Shown one piece after another: positions 1-7,446 of a DNA stretch of 64,000 nucleotides (positions within the stretch are counted from its first letter, which is position 1; each line of letters starts with the position of its first letter). Source of the DNA: Corallococcus silvisoli (lineage in GTDB: Bacteria; Myxococcota; Myxococcia; Myxococcales; Myxococcaceae); the NCBI RefSeq assembly GCF_009909145.1, contig NZ_JAAAPJ010000009.1:124001-188000 (forward strand), given 5' to 3'. The position numbers and the translations under genes were made by a program. Below the pieces are notes generated by a model that ran no database searches, had not been told where the DNA came from, and saw only the letters and a program-made list of their open reading frames with translations.

Positions 1-463
1 CGCGTGCCCCAGCAGCCTGCACTGGCTCTTCGCCAAGGTGTTCCCGGAGGCGGAGGTGGTGGTGCGCCGCGAGACGCGCCGCCAGCGCATCGAGTCCAAG
101 GGCATCCGCCTGGGCGCCGCCGCGCTCGGGGATGGCAGCGCCGTGGGCGGCTTCGCCACCGTCCCCACGGGCGGCGTGGAGGTGCGCCTGTTCCTCAACG
201 AACCGCACTCCGGCGCCGGCATCCCCTGGGCCGTGGAGGCCCGGCGACGCTTCAACGCCCGGATCCTCCCGAGCCTCGCGGAGACGCCGCTCGCACTCGC
301 CGTGATCCTGGCGCTGCGTGATCAGTCCAGCCACGCCCGGCTCCAGGACGGCAGCCACCTGGGTTACGAACCCTTGGTAGGAGGACCGGAGCAGACCCAG
401 GAGGTCCTCTTGTTCTCGGGGGACACCGCGCAGTTGCGATCATCAGAACCCCGCCAGGCCTGA
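1..463 (+). CDS. C-terminal part of a T6SS baseplate protein, probably TssG (5' truncated)
   Basis: The reading frame is open from base 2 to the TGA at 461-463, so this is the end of a gene that begins before the window; an internal GTG at 38 is not a convincing start. The visible 153 residues contain the segments LGAAALGDGSAVGG and ALAVILALRD, and end in a serine/glutamine-rich tail. This layout resembles the C-terminal half of TssG, a baseplate wedge subunit that works with TssF, TssE and TssK. Every other baseplate gene is present downstream and TssG is the one missing, which supports the call. The identification is by resemblance and gene context only; another T6SS accessory protein is possible. 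Confidence 0.5.
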   Translation, partial: ACPSSLHWLFAKVFPEAEVVVRRETRRQRIESKGIRLGAAALGDGSAVGGFATVPTGGVEVRLFLNEPHSGAGIPWAVEARRRFNARILPSLAETPLALAVILALRDQSSHARLQDGSHLGYEPLVGGPEQTQEVLLFSGDTAQLRSSEPRQA

Positions 464-475
464 GATGTCGCTTGG

Positions 476-505
476 TTGACGCGTATTCCTGATCGCGCCT
501 AGGCT
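476..505 (+). promoter_or_regulatory. Candidate sigma-70-type promoter for the T6SS operon
   Basis: TTGACG (476-481) and TAGGCT (500-505) are separated by 18 bases in the 128-base gap before tssB. The same layout, TTGACT-N18-TAGGGT, occurs before rpsA at the far end of the window. The stretch just after it (TGTAAATGTTCA) is unusually AT-rich for this genome. Inferred start of transcription is near 512. Confidence 0.45.
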
Positions 506-591
506 GTAAATGTTCACTCGGCAGGGCGTACTCCCGGGGCGGCTCCAGCAGGACGGGGGGACTCACGCGCTGCGACTGTCAGGGAGTCACC

Positions 592-1233
592 GTGGCCATT
601 CAGGACCAGCTTCCCAAATCCCGCATCACCCTCACGTACCGCACCACCATCAACGGCGAGCAGGAGACGGTGAACTTGCCGCTGCGGCTGCTGGTGCTGG
701 GCGACTTCTCGCTGGGCTCCTCGGAAGACCGCAAGACGGACCTGGAGACGCGCCGCCTGCGCTCCGTGGACGGGCGCAACCTGGATGAGCTGATGAAGGA
801 CATGAAGATGTCCACCCAGTTCCAGGTGCCCAACCGGATCAACCCGGACGTGGAGTCGGAGCTGGACGTCACGCTCCCCATCGACCGGATGAAGTCCTTC
901 CACCCGGATGAGATCGTCAAGCACGTGCCGAAGCTCAAGGCGCTGCTGCTGCTGAAGACGCTCCTCGTGGAGATGCAGTCCAACATCGACAACCGCAAGG
1001 ACCTGCGCCGCGAACTCTACGAGCTGTTCTCCAAGCCGGAGGCCCTCAAGGAGCTGCTCAACGAGCTGAAGGGCTACGAGAGCATGCGCCTGCCGTCCGG
1101 TGAGACCGCGAAGGCCGACGCGCCCGCCGCCGCCGCCGCCGCGACCAACAAGCCCTCCACGGGCGCCGCCGCCGCCACGGCCGCCGTCTCCGCCACCGTC
1201 GCCGCCGGGGCCAAGCCCCCGGCCGCTTCCTGA
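592..1233 (+). CDS. tssB: T6SS contractile sheath small subunit TssB (VipA)
   Basis: TssB pairs with TssC to build the contractile sheath around the Hcp tube in the cytoplasm. The 213-residue product carries the family's typical pattern: an N-terminal LTYRTTINGE strand, LPLRLLVLGDF, and DLETRRLRSVDGRNLDEL, followed by a helical region. The GTG start at 592 is chosen because AGGGAG lies five bases upstream. The family core is about 165 residues; the last 45 or so residues here are a low-complexity alanine/proline tail not expected in standard TssB. It is followed after 41 bases by tssC, the usual partner order. Confidence 0.95.
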   Translation: MAIQDQLPKSRITLTYRTTINGEQETVNLPLRLLVLGDFSLGSSEDRKTDLETRRLRSVDGRNLDELMKDMKMSTQFQVPNRINPDVESELDVTLPIDRMKSFHPDEIVKHVPKLKALLLLKTLLVEMQSNIDNRKDLRRELYELFSKPEALKELLNELKGYESMRLPSGETAKADAPAAAAAATNKPSTGAAAATAAVSATVAAGAKPPAAS

Positions 1234-1274
1234 TCCGCCTTCCCAACCCTTCGACTTCTTCAAAGGACTCAGCC

Positions 1275-2762
1275 ATGGCCGAGACCACCTACCTGAAGCG
1301 CCTGTTCACCAGTGTCCGGCTCGATCCGCCCCAGGCGTCCGAGCCGATGATCCTCAGCAACTTCGGTGCGGTCGTCGACGAGCAGCAGGTCACGATGGAG
1401 AGCCGGTTCCTCTCCAGCGTCGCCGCGCTGCTCCAGAACGTCGCCCCGGTGGAGGGCCCGGACAACACCGCCCGCTTCGACAAGGGCCAGGTGCTGGACG
1501 TCATCAGCCGCATCGACCGCATGATCGACGCGCAGATGAACGAGATCCTCCACAACGAGACCTTCCAGAAGCTGGAGTCCACGTGGCGCGGCCTGGAGGA
1601 CCTGGTCAACCACACCAACTTCAAGGCCAACATCGCCATCGACGTGCTGGACGTGGCGAAGGATGAGCTGGCGGAGGACTTCGAGAACAACTCCAGCAAC
1701 ATCTTCGCCGGAGCGCTCTTCGACAAGGTCTACATCCAGGAGTACGACCAGTACGGCGGCCGTCCCTTCGGCGCGCTCGTGGGCCTCTACGAGTTCTCCT
1801 CCACGCCCGCGGACCTCACGTGGCTGCAGCGCATGGCGAAGCTGTCCAACGCCGCGCACGCCCCGTTCATCTCCGCCGTCAGCCACAAGTTCTTCGGCTG
1901 CGAGACCATCGAGGAGATGGAGGCCATCAAGAACCTGGAGGGCGTGCTCGCGCACCCGCGCTTCGGCCGCTGGAACGCGTTCCGCGACACAGAGGAGGCC
2001 GCCTATGTGGGCCTGACCTTCCCGCGCTACGTGCTGCGCCTGCCCTGGCACCCGGACAAGAACCCCTGCGACGTCCTCAACTTCACCGAGACGGCGCGCG
2101 GCGACTCCGACAAGTACCTCTGGGGCAACTCCGCCATCCTGCTCGCGCGCAACATGGTGAAGGCGTTCGAGATCAGCGGCTGGTGCCAGTCCATCCGCGG
2201 CCCCAAGGGCGGCGGCCTCATCACCGGCCTCCCGGTGGACACCTTCTCCCTGCGCGGCCAGGACGAGATCAAGGCCCCGGTGGAGATCGCCATCCCGGAC
2301 TACCGCGAGTACGAGTTCGCGCGCTCCGGCTTCATCCCGCTCGTGTACCGGAAGAGCTCCAGCGACGCGACGTTCTTCAGCACCCAGTCCGCCAAGGTCG
2401 CCAAGACGTTCAAGGACCCCAAGGACTCGGAGAACTCGCAGCTCGTCACCAACCTGGCCTACACGTTCTCCATCACGCGGCTGGCGCACTACGTGAAGTG
2501 CATCATGCGCGACAACATCGGCAACACGGCGGACGCGGACTACATCCAGCGTCAGCTGGACTCGTGGCTGTCCAACTACGTCACCACCGTGGCGAACCCG
2601 GACGACCTCACCGTGCGCCGCTTCCCGTTCAAGGCGAGCAGCGTGACGGTGTTCCCGCGCCCCGGTGAGATCGGCTGGTACGACTGCAAGCTGGCCGTGC
2701 TGCCGCACATCCAGTTCGAAGGCCTCAACGTGGAGCTGATGCTCGAGTCGCGGCTCGGATAG
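1275..2762 (+). CDS. tssC: T6SS contractile sheath large subunit TssC (VipB)
   Basis: TssC is the larger sheath protein, interlocking with TssB to form the extended tail that contracts to fire the system. The 495-residue product has the standard length and conserved landmarks: TWRGLEDLVNHTNF near residue 97, a central FGALVGLYEF segment, PFISAVSHKFFG, and a C-terminal LNVELMLESRLG. The ATG at 1275 is the first good start. It lies directly between tssB and the hcp-like gene, the canonical order. A perfect stem-loop follows its stop codon. Confidence 0.97.
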   Translation: MAETTYLKRLFTSVRLDPPQASEPMILSNFGAVVDEQQVTMESRFLSSVAALLQNVAPVEGPDNTARFDKGQVLDVISRIDRMIDAQMNEILHNETFQKLESTWRGLEDLVNHTNFKANIAIDVLDVAKDELAEDFENNSSNIFAGALFDKVYIQEYDQYGGRPFGALVGLYEFSSTPADLTWLQRMAKLSNAAHAPFISAVSHKFFGCETIEEMEAIKNLEGVLAHPRFGRWNAFRDTEEAAYVGLTFPRYVLRLPWHPDKNPCDVLNFTETARGDSDKYLWGNSAILLARNMVKAFEISGWCQSIRGPKGGGLITGLPVDTFSLRGQDEIKAPVEIAIPDYREYEFARSGFIPLVYRKSSSDATFFSTQSAKVAKTFKDPKDSENSQLVTNLAYTFSITRLAHYVKCIMRDNIGNTADADYIQRQLDSWLSNYVTTVANPDDLTVRRFPFKASSVTVFPRPGEIGWYDCKLAVLPHIQFEGLNVELMLESRLG

Positions 2763-2776
2763 CCGCATCCCAACTT

Positions 2777-2798
2777 GGGGCAGGTGAGAGCCTGCCCC
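2777..2798 (+). promoter_or_regulatory. Perfect 8-bp stem-loop between tssC and hcp
   Basis: GGGGCAGG (2777-2784) pairs exactly with CCTGCCCC (2791-2798) around the loop TGAGAG. It ends 18 bases before the hcp-like ATG and lacks a T-run, so an RNA-stabilising 5' hairpin or processing site is more likely than a terminator. Confidence 0.55.
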
Positions 2799-2816
2799 TC
2801 AACCCTGGAGTGACAG

Positions 2817-3398
2817 ATGCCCCAGTTTTCGCGCAGCCTGGACGTGTATCAGGGCTTCAACTTCAAGAAGGACAAGCAGACCCCTGTGGGCTACATCACC
2901 GCCATCAGCATCGGCGGCGTGCCCCTGACGGCGGACCAGGAGACCATCAAGGATCCTGAGAACCCGGACGCGGCCATCGCGGACAAGGTCGTCGCCGTCC
3001 TCAACCACTACCTCTGGGATACGGGCGTCACGGACGCCATGTACTTCTCCGGCCAGGTGTCGGTGGCGAACAAGCAGAAGGTGGCGGAGATGCTGCTGGG
3101 CAAGTTCAGCAACATCGAGGTCGTCTTCAAGTACGTCGTCTACGAGTACGACCCCATCGGGAAGAAGTACTTCAAGTCGAACTTCCTCGACGCGGAGATG
3201 AAGGGCCTGCTCGAGAAGAACGGCGACGAGCTGAACATGTCCGTCGCGGACAACGAGTCCCGCGAGGTCCAGTCGCCCAAGAACTACACGTTCCAGATCG
3301 GCGTCAAGCCGCAGGCGACCGAGCAGTCGCTGAACCTGGCCACGTCCTCGACGAAGAAGTTGGCCAAGAAGTGGGGCGTCACCGAGACGGCCAGCTAG
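2817..3398 (+). CDS. hcp: Hcp-like T6SS tube protein (divergent)
   Basis: Hcp forms the stacked hexameric tube that is expelled by sheath contraction. This 193-residue product follows tssC, where hcp normally lies. It shows a beta-rich core and a C-terminal YTFQIGVKPQ strand, compatible with the tail-tube fold. It is somewhat longer than typical Hcp (about 160-170 residues) and not a textbook match, so the call rests partly on position. The ATG at 2817 follows a GGAG. The gene is bracketed by two perfect stem-loops (2777-2798 and 3429-3454), which suggests its mRNA is handled separately from its neighbours, sensible for a subunit needed in high copy number. Confidence 0.72.
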   Translation: MPQFSRSLDVYQGFNFKKDKQTPVGYITAISIGGVPLTADQETIKDPENPDAAIADKVVAVLNHYLWDTGVTDAMYFSGQVSVANKQKVAEMLLGKFSNIEVVFKYVVYEYDPIGKKYFKSNFLDAEMKGLLEKNGDELNMSVADNESREVQSPKNYTFQIGVKPQATEQSLNLATSSTKKLAKKWGVTETAS

Positions 3399-3428
3399 CA
3401 TCGGCCGTCGGTCTCCGTCCCGCGCCCG

Positions 3429-3454
3429 GGCCGGGAGCAAACTCGCTCCCGGCC
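3429..3454 (+). terminator. Perfect 10-bp stem-loop after hcp; attenuator-like
   Basis: GGCCGGGAGC (3429-3438) pairs exactly with GCTCCCGGCC (3445-3454) around AAACTC, 31 bases after the hcp stop and 30 bases before tssK. Only TTCT follows, not a full T-run. It may act as a partial terminator or as a 3' barrier protecting hcp mRNA. Confidence 0.5.
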
Positions 3455-3483
3455 TTCTGGCGGGCGGAAGGAAAGCAAGGCGC

Positions 3484-4734
3484 ATGCAGCGGTACAAGCT
3501 GGCACGGGTCCGCTGGCACGTCGGACAGACGCTCCTCCCCGAGCACTTCATCGCGCAGGAGGACGCGCTGGACGCGGAGATCCGCCTCCACGCCACGCTG
3601 TCCGGCCTGCCGTCCTACGGGGTCGCGAACCTCGCGTGGAACGAGTCGCTCCTGCTGGGCGGCAGCCTGTCCATCTCCGCGCTCACCGTCGTCACCAAGT
3701 CGGGGGAGCTGCTGGACGTGCCCGGCAACGCGGTCATCGCGCCGCTGTCGCTGGACGCCATCGGCAAGTCGGAGTTCATCATCTACCTGCACGTGCTGAA
3801 GGAGACCGTCAGCGCGGAGGGCATCCGCCTGTACGCGGATGATCCGCCGGTGCTCCAGCGCGTGCTCAACAAGCTGCAGCTGTCCTCGGAGCCGGTGCTG
3901 GACGGGGCGGTGGCGTCCTTCGGCCTGGCCGCGGTGTCACAGGACGAGGACGGCGCGTGGCGCACGTCCCCGGACTGGGTGCCGGCGCTGCTGCTCGTGG
4001 GGCCCAACCCCTTCCTGGAGAAGCTGCTCGGCACGCTGGATGACCTGTTGGATCAGGTGCGCCAGCAGCTGCTCACGCACATCTCGGACACGTACCTGCG
4101 CACGGACCGGCTCACCAACGCGCGCCGGGCGCTCTTCGAAGTCCAGCGGCTGATCGCGCTGCGCCGGGACATGTTCCGGCAGGTGTACGTGCACCCGTAC
4201 CACCTGTTCGACGGGCTGCGCCGGCTGTACTTCGAGGCGTGCTGCTACCTGGAGATGCTCCCGGACGAGCAGATGCCGGTGTACCAGCACGAGGACCTGG
4301 CCCAGGGCCTGGGCGGGTGGATCCGCCTGCTCACCCGCAGCTTCCAGCCAGAGGCCACGCGCTCCACGCACAAGGCCTTCCAGGTGAAGGACGGCCAGTT
4401 CCTCCTGTCCCCGCTGCCCCCGGAGATCCGCTCCGCCAGCGAGGCGTACCTGCTGGTCCAGCGCACCCAGCCCGGGGAGCGCACGCCGCTGGACGGCGTG
4501 AAGCTGGCCAGCCCCACGCGGCTGCCGCTGGTGCGCCGTCAGGCCTTGAAGGGCGTGCCCTTCACCCACGTGCCGTATCCGTCCTTCCCGCATGCGCTGG
4601 GGCCGGAGATCGACTGGTACCTGCTGGGCAGCGGCGAGGAGTGGCAGCACGCGCTGCGCGAGGACGGCGTGGCCTTCTACGTGACGCCCGCGCTGCGGGG
4701 CGCCCAGACGTCGCTGTTCTGGCGGAGGAGCTGA
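3484..4734 (+). CDS. tssK: T6SS baseplate protein TssK (ImpJ/VasE)
   Basis: TssK is a trimeric baseplate component that connects the wedge (TssF-TssG-TssE) to the TssJLM membrane complex. The 416-residue product has the diagnostic N-terminus RVRWHVGQTLLPEHF (family consensus: W.eG..l.PqHFq), the LDAIGKSEFIIYLHV segment, and a helical middle domain. Length is close to the family's usual 440. The ATG at 3484 is the first start after the hairpin. The stop is followed after five bases by tssE, indicating one operon. Confidence 0.93.
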   Translation: MQRYKLARVRWHVGQTLLPEHFIAQEDALDAEIRLHATLSGLPSYGVANLAWNESLLLGGSLSISALTVVTKSGELLDVPGNAVIAPLSLDAIGKSEFIIYLHVLKETVSAEGIRLYADDPPVLQRVLNKLQLSSEPVLDGAVASFGLAAVSQDEDGAWRTSPDWVPALLLVGPNPFLEKLLGTLDDLLDQVRQQLLTHISDTYLRTDRLTNARRALFEVQRLIALRRDMFRQVYVHPYHLFDGLRRLYFEACCYLEMLPDEQMPVYQHEDLAQGLGGWIRLLTRSFQPEATRSTHKAFQVKDGQFLLSPLPPEIRSASEAYLLVQRTQPGERTPLDGVKLASPTRLPLVRRQALKGVPFTHVPYPSFPHALGPEIDWYLLGSGEEWQHALREDGVAFYVTPALRGAQTSLFWRRS

Positions 4735-4739
4735 TCGCC

Positions 4740-5129
4740 ATGGCGCGCGCACCCTTCCTGGACAAGTTCGCGGCCCGCGCCCAACGCCCCAACGTGCGCG
4801 ACAGCCTGGAACACGTGATGCGCAACATCGAGGCCGTGCTCAACACGAAGAAGGGCTACGGCTTCTTCATGCACGACTTCGGCCTGGGCGGGTACACGGA
4901 GAAGCTGGGCACGCGCGAGCTGGTGGAGGCGCTCACCGCCGAAATCCAGAACGAGGTGGCCCGGCACGAGCCCCGGCTGGTGGGCCCGGAGGTGAAGCTG
5001 CGCGGCCGGGACAGCTCGCTGTGGCTGCACTTCGACTGCAGGGGCGCCTTCGACGGACAGCCGTGTCACCTGCGCCTGCTGTTCCACGCCACCACCGGCC
5101 GGGTGCGCGTGCAGGCGGAGGACGTCTGA
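4740..5129 (+). CDS. tssE: T6SS baseplate protein TssE (gp25-like)
   Basis: TssE is the small wedge protein related to phage T4 gp25 that helps initiate sheath polymerisation. The 129-residue product begins MARAPFLDKF, has DSLEHVMRNIEAVLNTKKGYG, which resembles the family's helix plus N-terminal loop, and continues to the beta-sheet of gp25-like domains. ATG at 4740 is chosen because it starts five bases after the tssK stop; a longer open frame upstream is only a shadow of tssK. Its TGA overlaps the ATG of vgrG1 (TGATG), suggesting translational coupling. Confidence 0.88.
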   Translation: MARAPFLDKFAARAQRPNVRDSLEHVMRNIEAVLNTKKGYGFFMHDFGLGGYTEKLGTRELVEALTAEIQNEVARHEPRLVGPEVKLRGRDSSLWLHFDCRGAFDGQPCHLRLLFHATTGRVRVQAEDV

Positions 5130-6793
5130 TGGCGGCCCACGCGGAGCGCCTGGACCTGTCGCTCACGCTCACGCTCGGCGGGACGGCGCACGTCATCGCC
5201 CCGGCGGACATCCTGGCCTTCGAGCTGGACCTGCACGGCTGGGGGCACGAGGGGAGGGTGGAGTTCCGCGTCCTCGACGAGACGGCGCACGGCGGCCAGA
5301 AGCAGGACAAGGTGCTGGCGGACTTCCTCAAGCCGGACCTGGTGGAGGTGGCGCTGGAGCTGAAGGCCGTGCACTCCGACACGGCGACGAAGCCCACCTT
5401 CACGTCGCTGAAGGTCAAGGGGCTGGGGCTGGACAAGGCGCTGAGCGAGGAGACCGTCGCCCAGGCGAAGGGCGCGGGCATCACCTACCGGCACTACACC
5501 GTGCGCTTCGTGGACCCCGCGCGGCTCCTGTGGACCCAGCACTACCCGTGCGTGCTCTACACCCAGAAGACGCTCCAGGACGTGCTGGACGCGCACAAGG
5601 GCGACAAGATCTCGCTCGCCAATGACTGGGACGCGAAGCTCGGGGCCACGCTCCCGCTCATCTTCCTGGGCCTGTCACCCGAGTCCGGGGCCAGCTTCTA
5701 CGACTTCGTCGTCTGGTTCGTGCACACGCAGAACGGCGTGCTGGCGTACGACTACACCGCGCAGGGCTACCAGCTGCGCGCGGCGAAGGACGCCACCGGC
5801 ACGCCGCTCCCCCTGCGCGCGGAGGACGTGGACCGCGTGACGGTGGTGTTCCCGGAGGTGGCGCGTCACGACGTGGCCATCCTCAACGCCGCCGCGGAGA
5901 GCCCCAAGAACCAGGCCATCACCAACGCCCAGGCCGTCACCGGCGTCCGCCAGGACGTGCTCCTGCGCACGGACATCGCGGACGACGTCCAGTCCCGCGT
6001 GACGCTGGAGACCGCCCGCCTCAAGGTGCGCGGCCTGGAGGTGGAGCTGGACTGGAACCGCTTCCCGCCGGTGGCCTTCGCGCCGGGCGCGCTGGTGAAG
6101 CTGCCCTCCACGTCCGGGTGGATGGCGGCGGGCGTGCCCTCCACGGACACCTTCCGGGTGCGCCGGATGAGCCTGCGCGCGGAGCCGCTGCCCCCGGACG
6201 ACCCGGCAGGGGAGGGGGACGAGGGCGCGCGGCGGCCCTCGCCGGACAGCCGCTACCTCTTCAGCTTCACCACGCGGCTGGAGAAGAAGGACGAGCCGCA
6301 CGTGGACCTGCCGCCCTTCACGGCGCCGGTGTACCCGCGCTTCGTGGAGGGCCTCGTCGTCAGCGAGGTGGGCGAGCAGAAGGACGAGACCTGGCAGGCG
6401 TACACCGACGACGCCACCTCGCTGGACAGCTACAAGGTCAAGCTGCCGCTCTTCGCGAACCAGATCGTCCAGGTGCCCTTCAACGCGAACCTGTTGCCCG
6501 GGCACTTCTACTTCCCGGCCTACAAGGGCGCGCGGGTGCTGGTGGCGCTGGACTTCCTGCGCGCGTGGCTCAAGCGCCACCTGGACTGGCGGGCGGGCGC
6601 GCGGCTGCCCTCGGACGGGCAGGGCGTGCACCTGCTCGTCGGCAAGACCACGACGAACGGCACGTCCATGCGGCACTTCTATGACGACAACAAGCCGCTG
6701 TTCCGGCTCATGCGCACGAACGCCAGCGACACGGAGAAGATCGAACTGAAGGAAGGCTCGCTGCTCATCCTGGTGAAGGAAGAGTCCGCTTGA
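5129..6793 (+). CDS. vgrG: T6SS spike protein VgrG1, lacking the needle segment
   Basis: VgrG trimers tip the Hcp tube and puncture the target envelope. This 554-residue product carries the gp27-like region (residues about 1-340, including HYTVRFVDPARLLWTQHYPC and SFYDFVVWFVHT) and an OB-fold gp5-like region (about 385-545, with FYFPAYKGARVLVALDF). It stops at LKEGSLLILVKEESA, exactly where the triple-stranded beta-helix of a standard VgrG would begin. That needle appears to be encoded by the next gene. The start overlaps the tssE stop. It is homologous to the second VgrG at 16497-18422, which instead carries an alanine-rich tail. Confidence 0.88.
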   Translation: MAAHAERLDLSLTLTLGGTAHVIAPADILAFELDLHGWGHEGRVEFRVLDETAHGGQKQDKVLADFLKPDLVEVALELKAVHSDTATKPTFTSLKVKGLGLDKALSEETVAQAKGAGITYRHYTVRFVDPARLLWTQHYPCVLYTQKTLQDVLDAHKGDKISLANDWDAKLGATLPLIFLGLSPESGASFYDFVVWFVHTQNGVLAYDYTAQGYQLRAAKDATGTPLPLRAEDVDRVTVVFPEVARHDVAILNAAAESPKNQAITNAQAVTGVRQDVLLRTDIADDVQSRVTLETARLKVRGLEVELDWNRFPPVAFAPGALVKLPSTSGWMAAGVPSTDTFRVRRMSLRAEPLPPDDPAGEGDEGARRPSPDSRYLFSFTTRLEKKDEPHVDLPPFTAPVYPRFVEGLVVSEVGEQKDETWQAYTDDATSLDSYKVKLPLFANQIVQVPFNANLLPGHFYFPAYKGARVLVALDFLRAWLKRHLDWRAGARLPSDGQGVHLLVGKTTTNGTSMRHFYDDNKPLFRLMRTNASDTEKIELKEGSLLILVKEESA

Positions 6794-6806
6794 GGCGGGA
6801 GGTCTG

Positions 6807-7409
6807 ATGGGCACGCTGGTTTGCAAGATCGAACTGGACAAGGAGAAGGGCATCACCGTCCAGGTCGACAACGCGGATGACCAAATCACCCAGACCATCG
6901 TGATGGATGGCACCAGCATCACCATCAAGGTGAAGGGCTCCTCGGAGACGAGCACCATCGTCCAGAAGCAGGACAGCATCGTCGTCACGGTGAAGGACCT
7001 GACGTTCGACACGGACACCCTCACGATGAAGTCCAAGGGCGTGTCGAAGTGGACCAGCCAGGACACGCTCACGGTGGAGAGCACCAAGGACATGACGCTC
7101 AAGACGAGCGCGAAGCTCACGCAGACGGCCACCAGCGACGCGAAGCTGTCCTCCAGCGCCAACGTGAACATCGAGGCCACGTCCAAGCTGGCCATGAAGG
7201 GCAACATGGGCGCGGAGATGGTGACCTCCGGCGGCGAGGCGAAGGTGGATGGCGTGACGCTGAAGCTGGCGGGCAAGACGCAGGCGGAGATGTCCGGCGC
7301 GATGACCAAGGTGTCCGGCTCCGGCAAGCTGGACCTGGAGAGCTCCGGCATGGCCAACCTGAAGGGCTCCATCACCAGCGTGGGCGGCGCGCTGGTGAAG
7401 TTGGGCTGA
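6807..7409 (+). CDS. Separate beta-helix needle protein, the split C-terminus of VgrG
   Basis: The 200-residue product is almost entirely short beta-type repeats rich in K, T, S and V (for example SIVVTVKDLTFDTDTLTM and KLDLESSGMANLKGS). It ends ITSVGGALVKLG, like the ends of full-length VgrG proteins. This is the composition of the gp5/VgrG triple-stranded beta-helix. It has no PAAR motif and no signal peptide. It follows vgrG1 by 13 bases, and vgrG1 lacks this part, so I infer that the two polypeptides assemble as spike and needle. Sequence inspection cannot show whether it trimerises. Confidence 0.7.
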   Translation: MGTLVCKIELDKEKGITVQVDNADDQITQTIVMDGTSITIKVKGSSETSTIVQKQDSIVVTVKDLTFDTDTLTMKSKGVSKWTSQDTLTVESTKDMTLKTSAKLTQTATSDAKLSSSANVNIEATSKLAMKGNMGAEMVTSGGEAKVDGVTLKLAGKTQAEMSGAMTKVSGSGKLDLESSGMANLKGSITSVGGALVKLG

Positions 7410-7446
7410 AGCACATGGGCACGGACGTACGGCGGGAGAGCGGGCG

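Noticed and set aside
514..1263. Long glycine/arginine-rich open frame on the - strand opposite tssB
   Set aside because: Composition is the shadow of GC-rich codons of tssB; it has no domain, no start signal and overlaps a clear gene.
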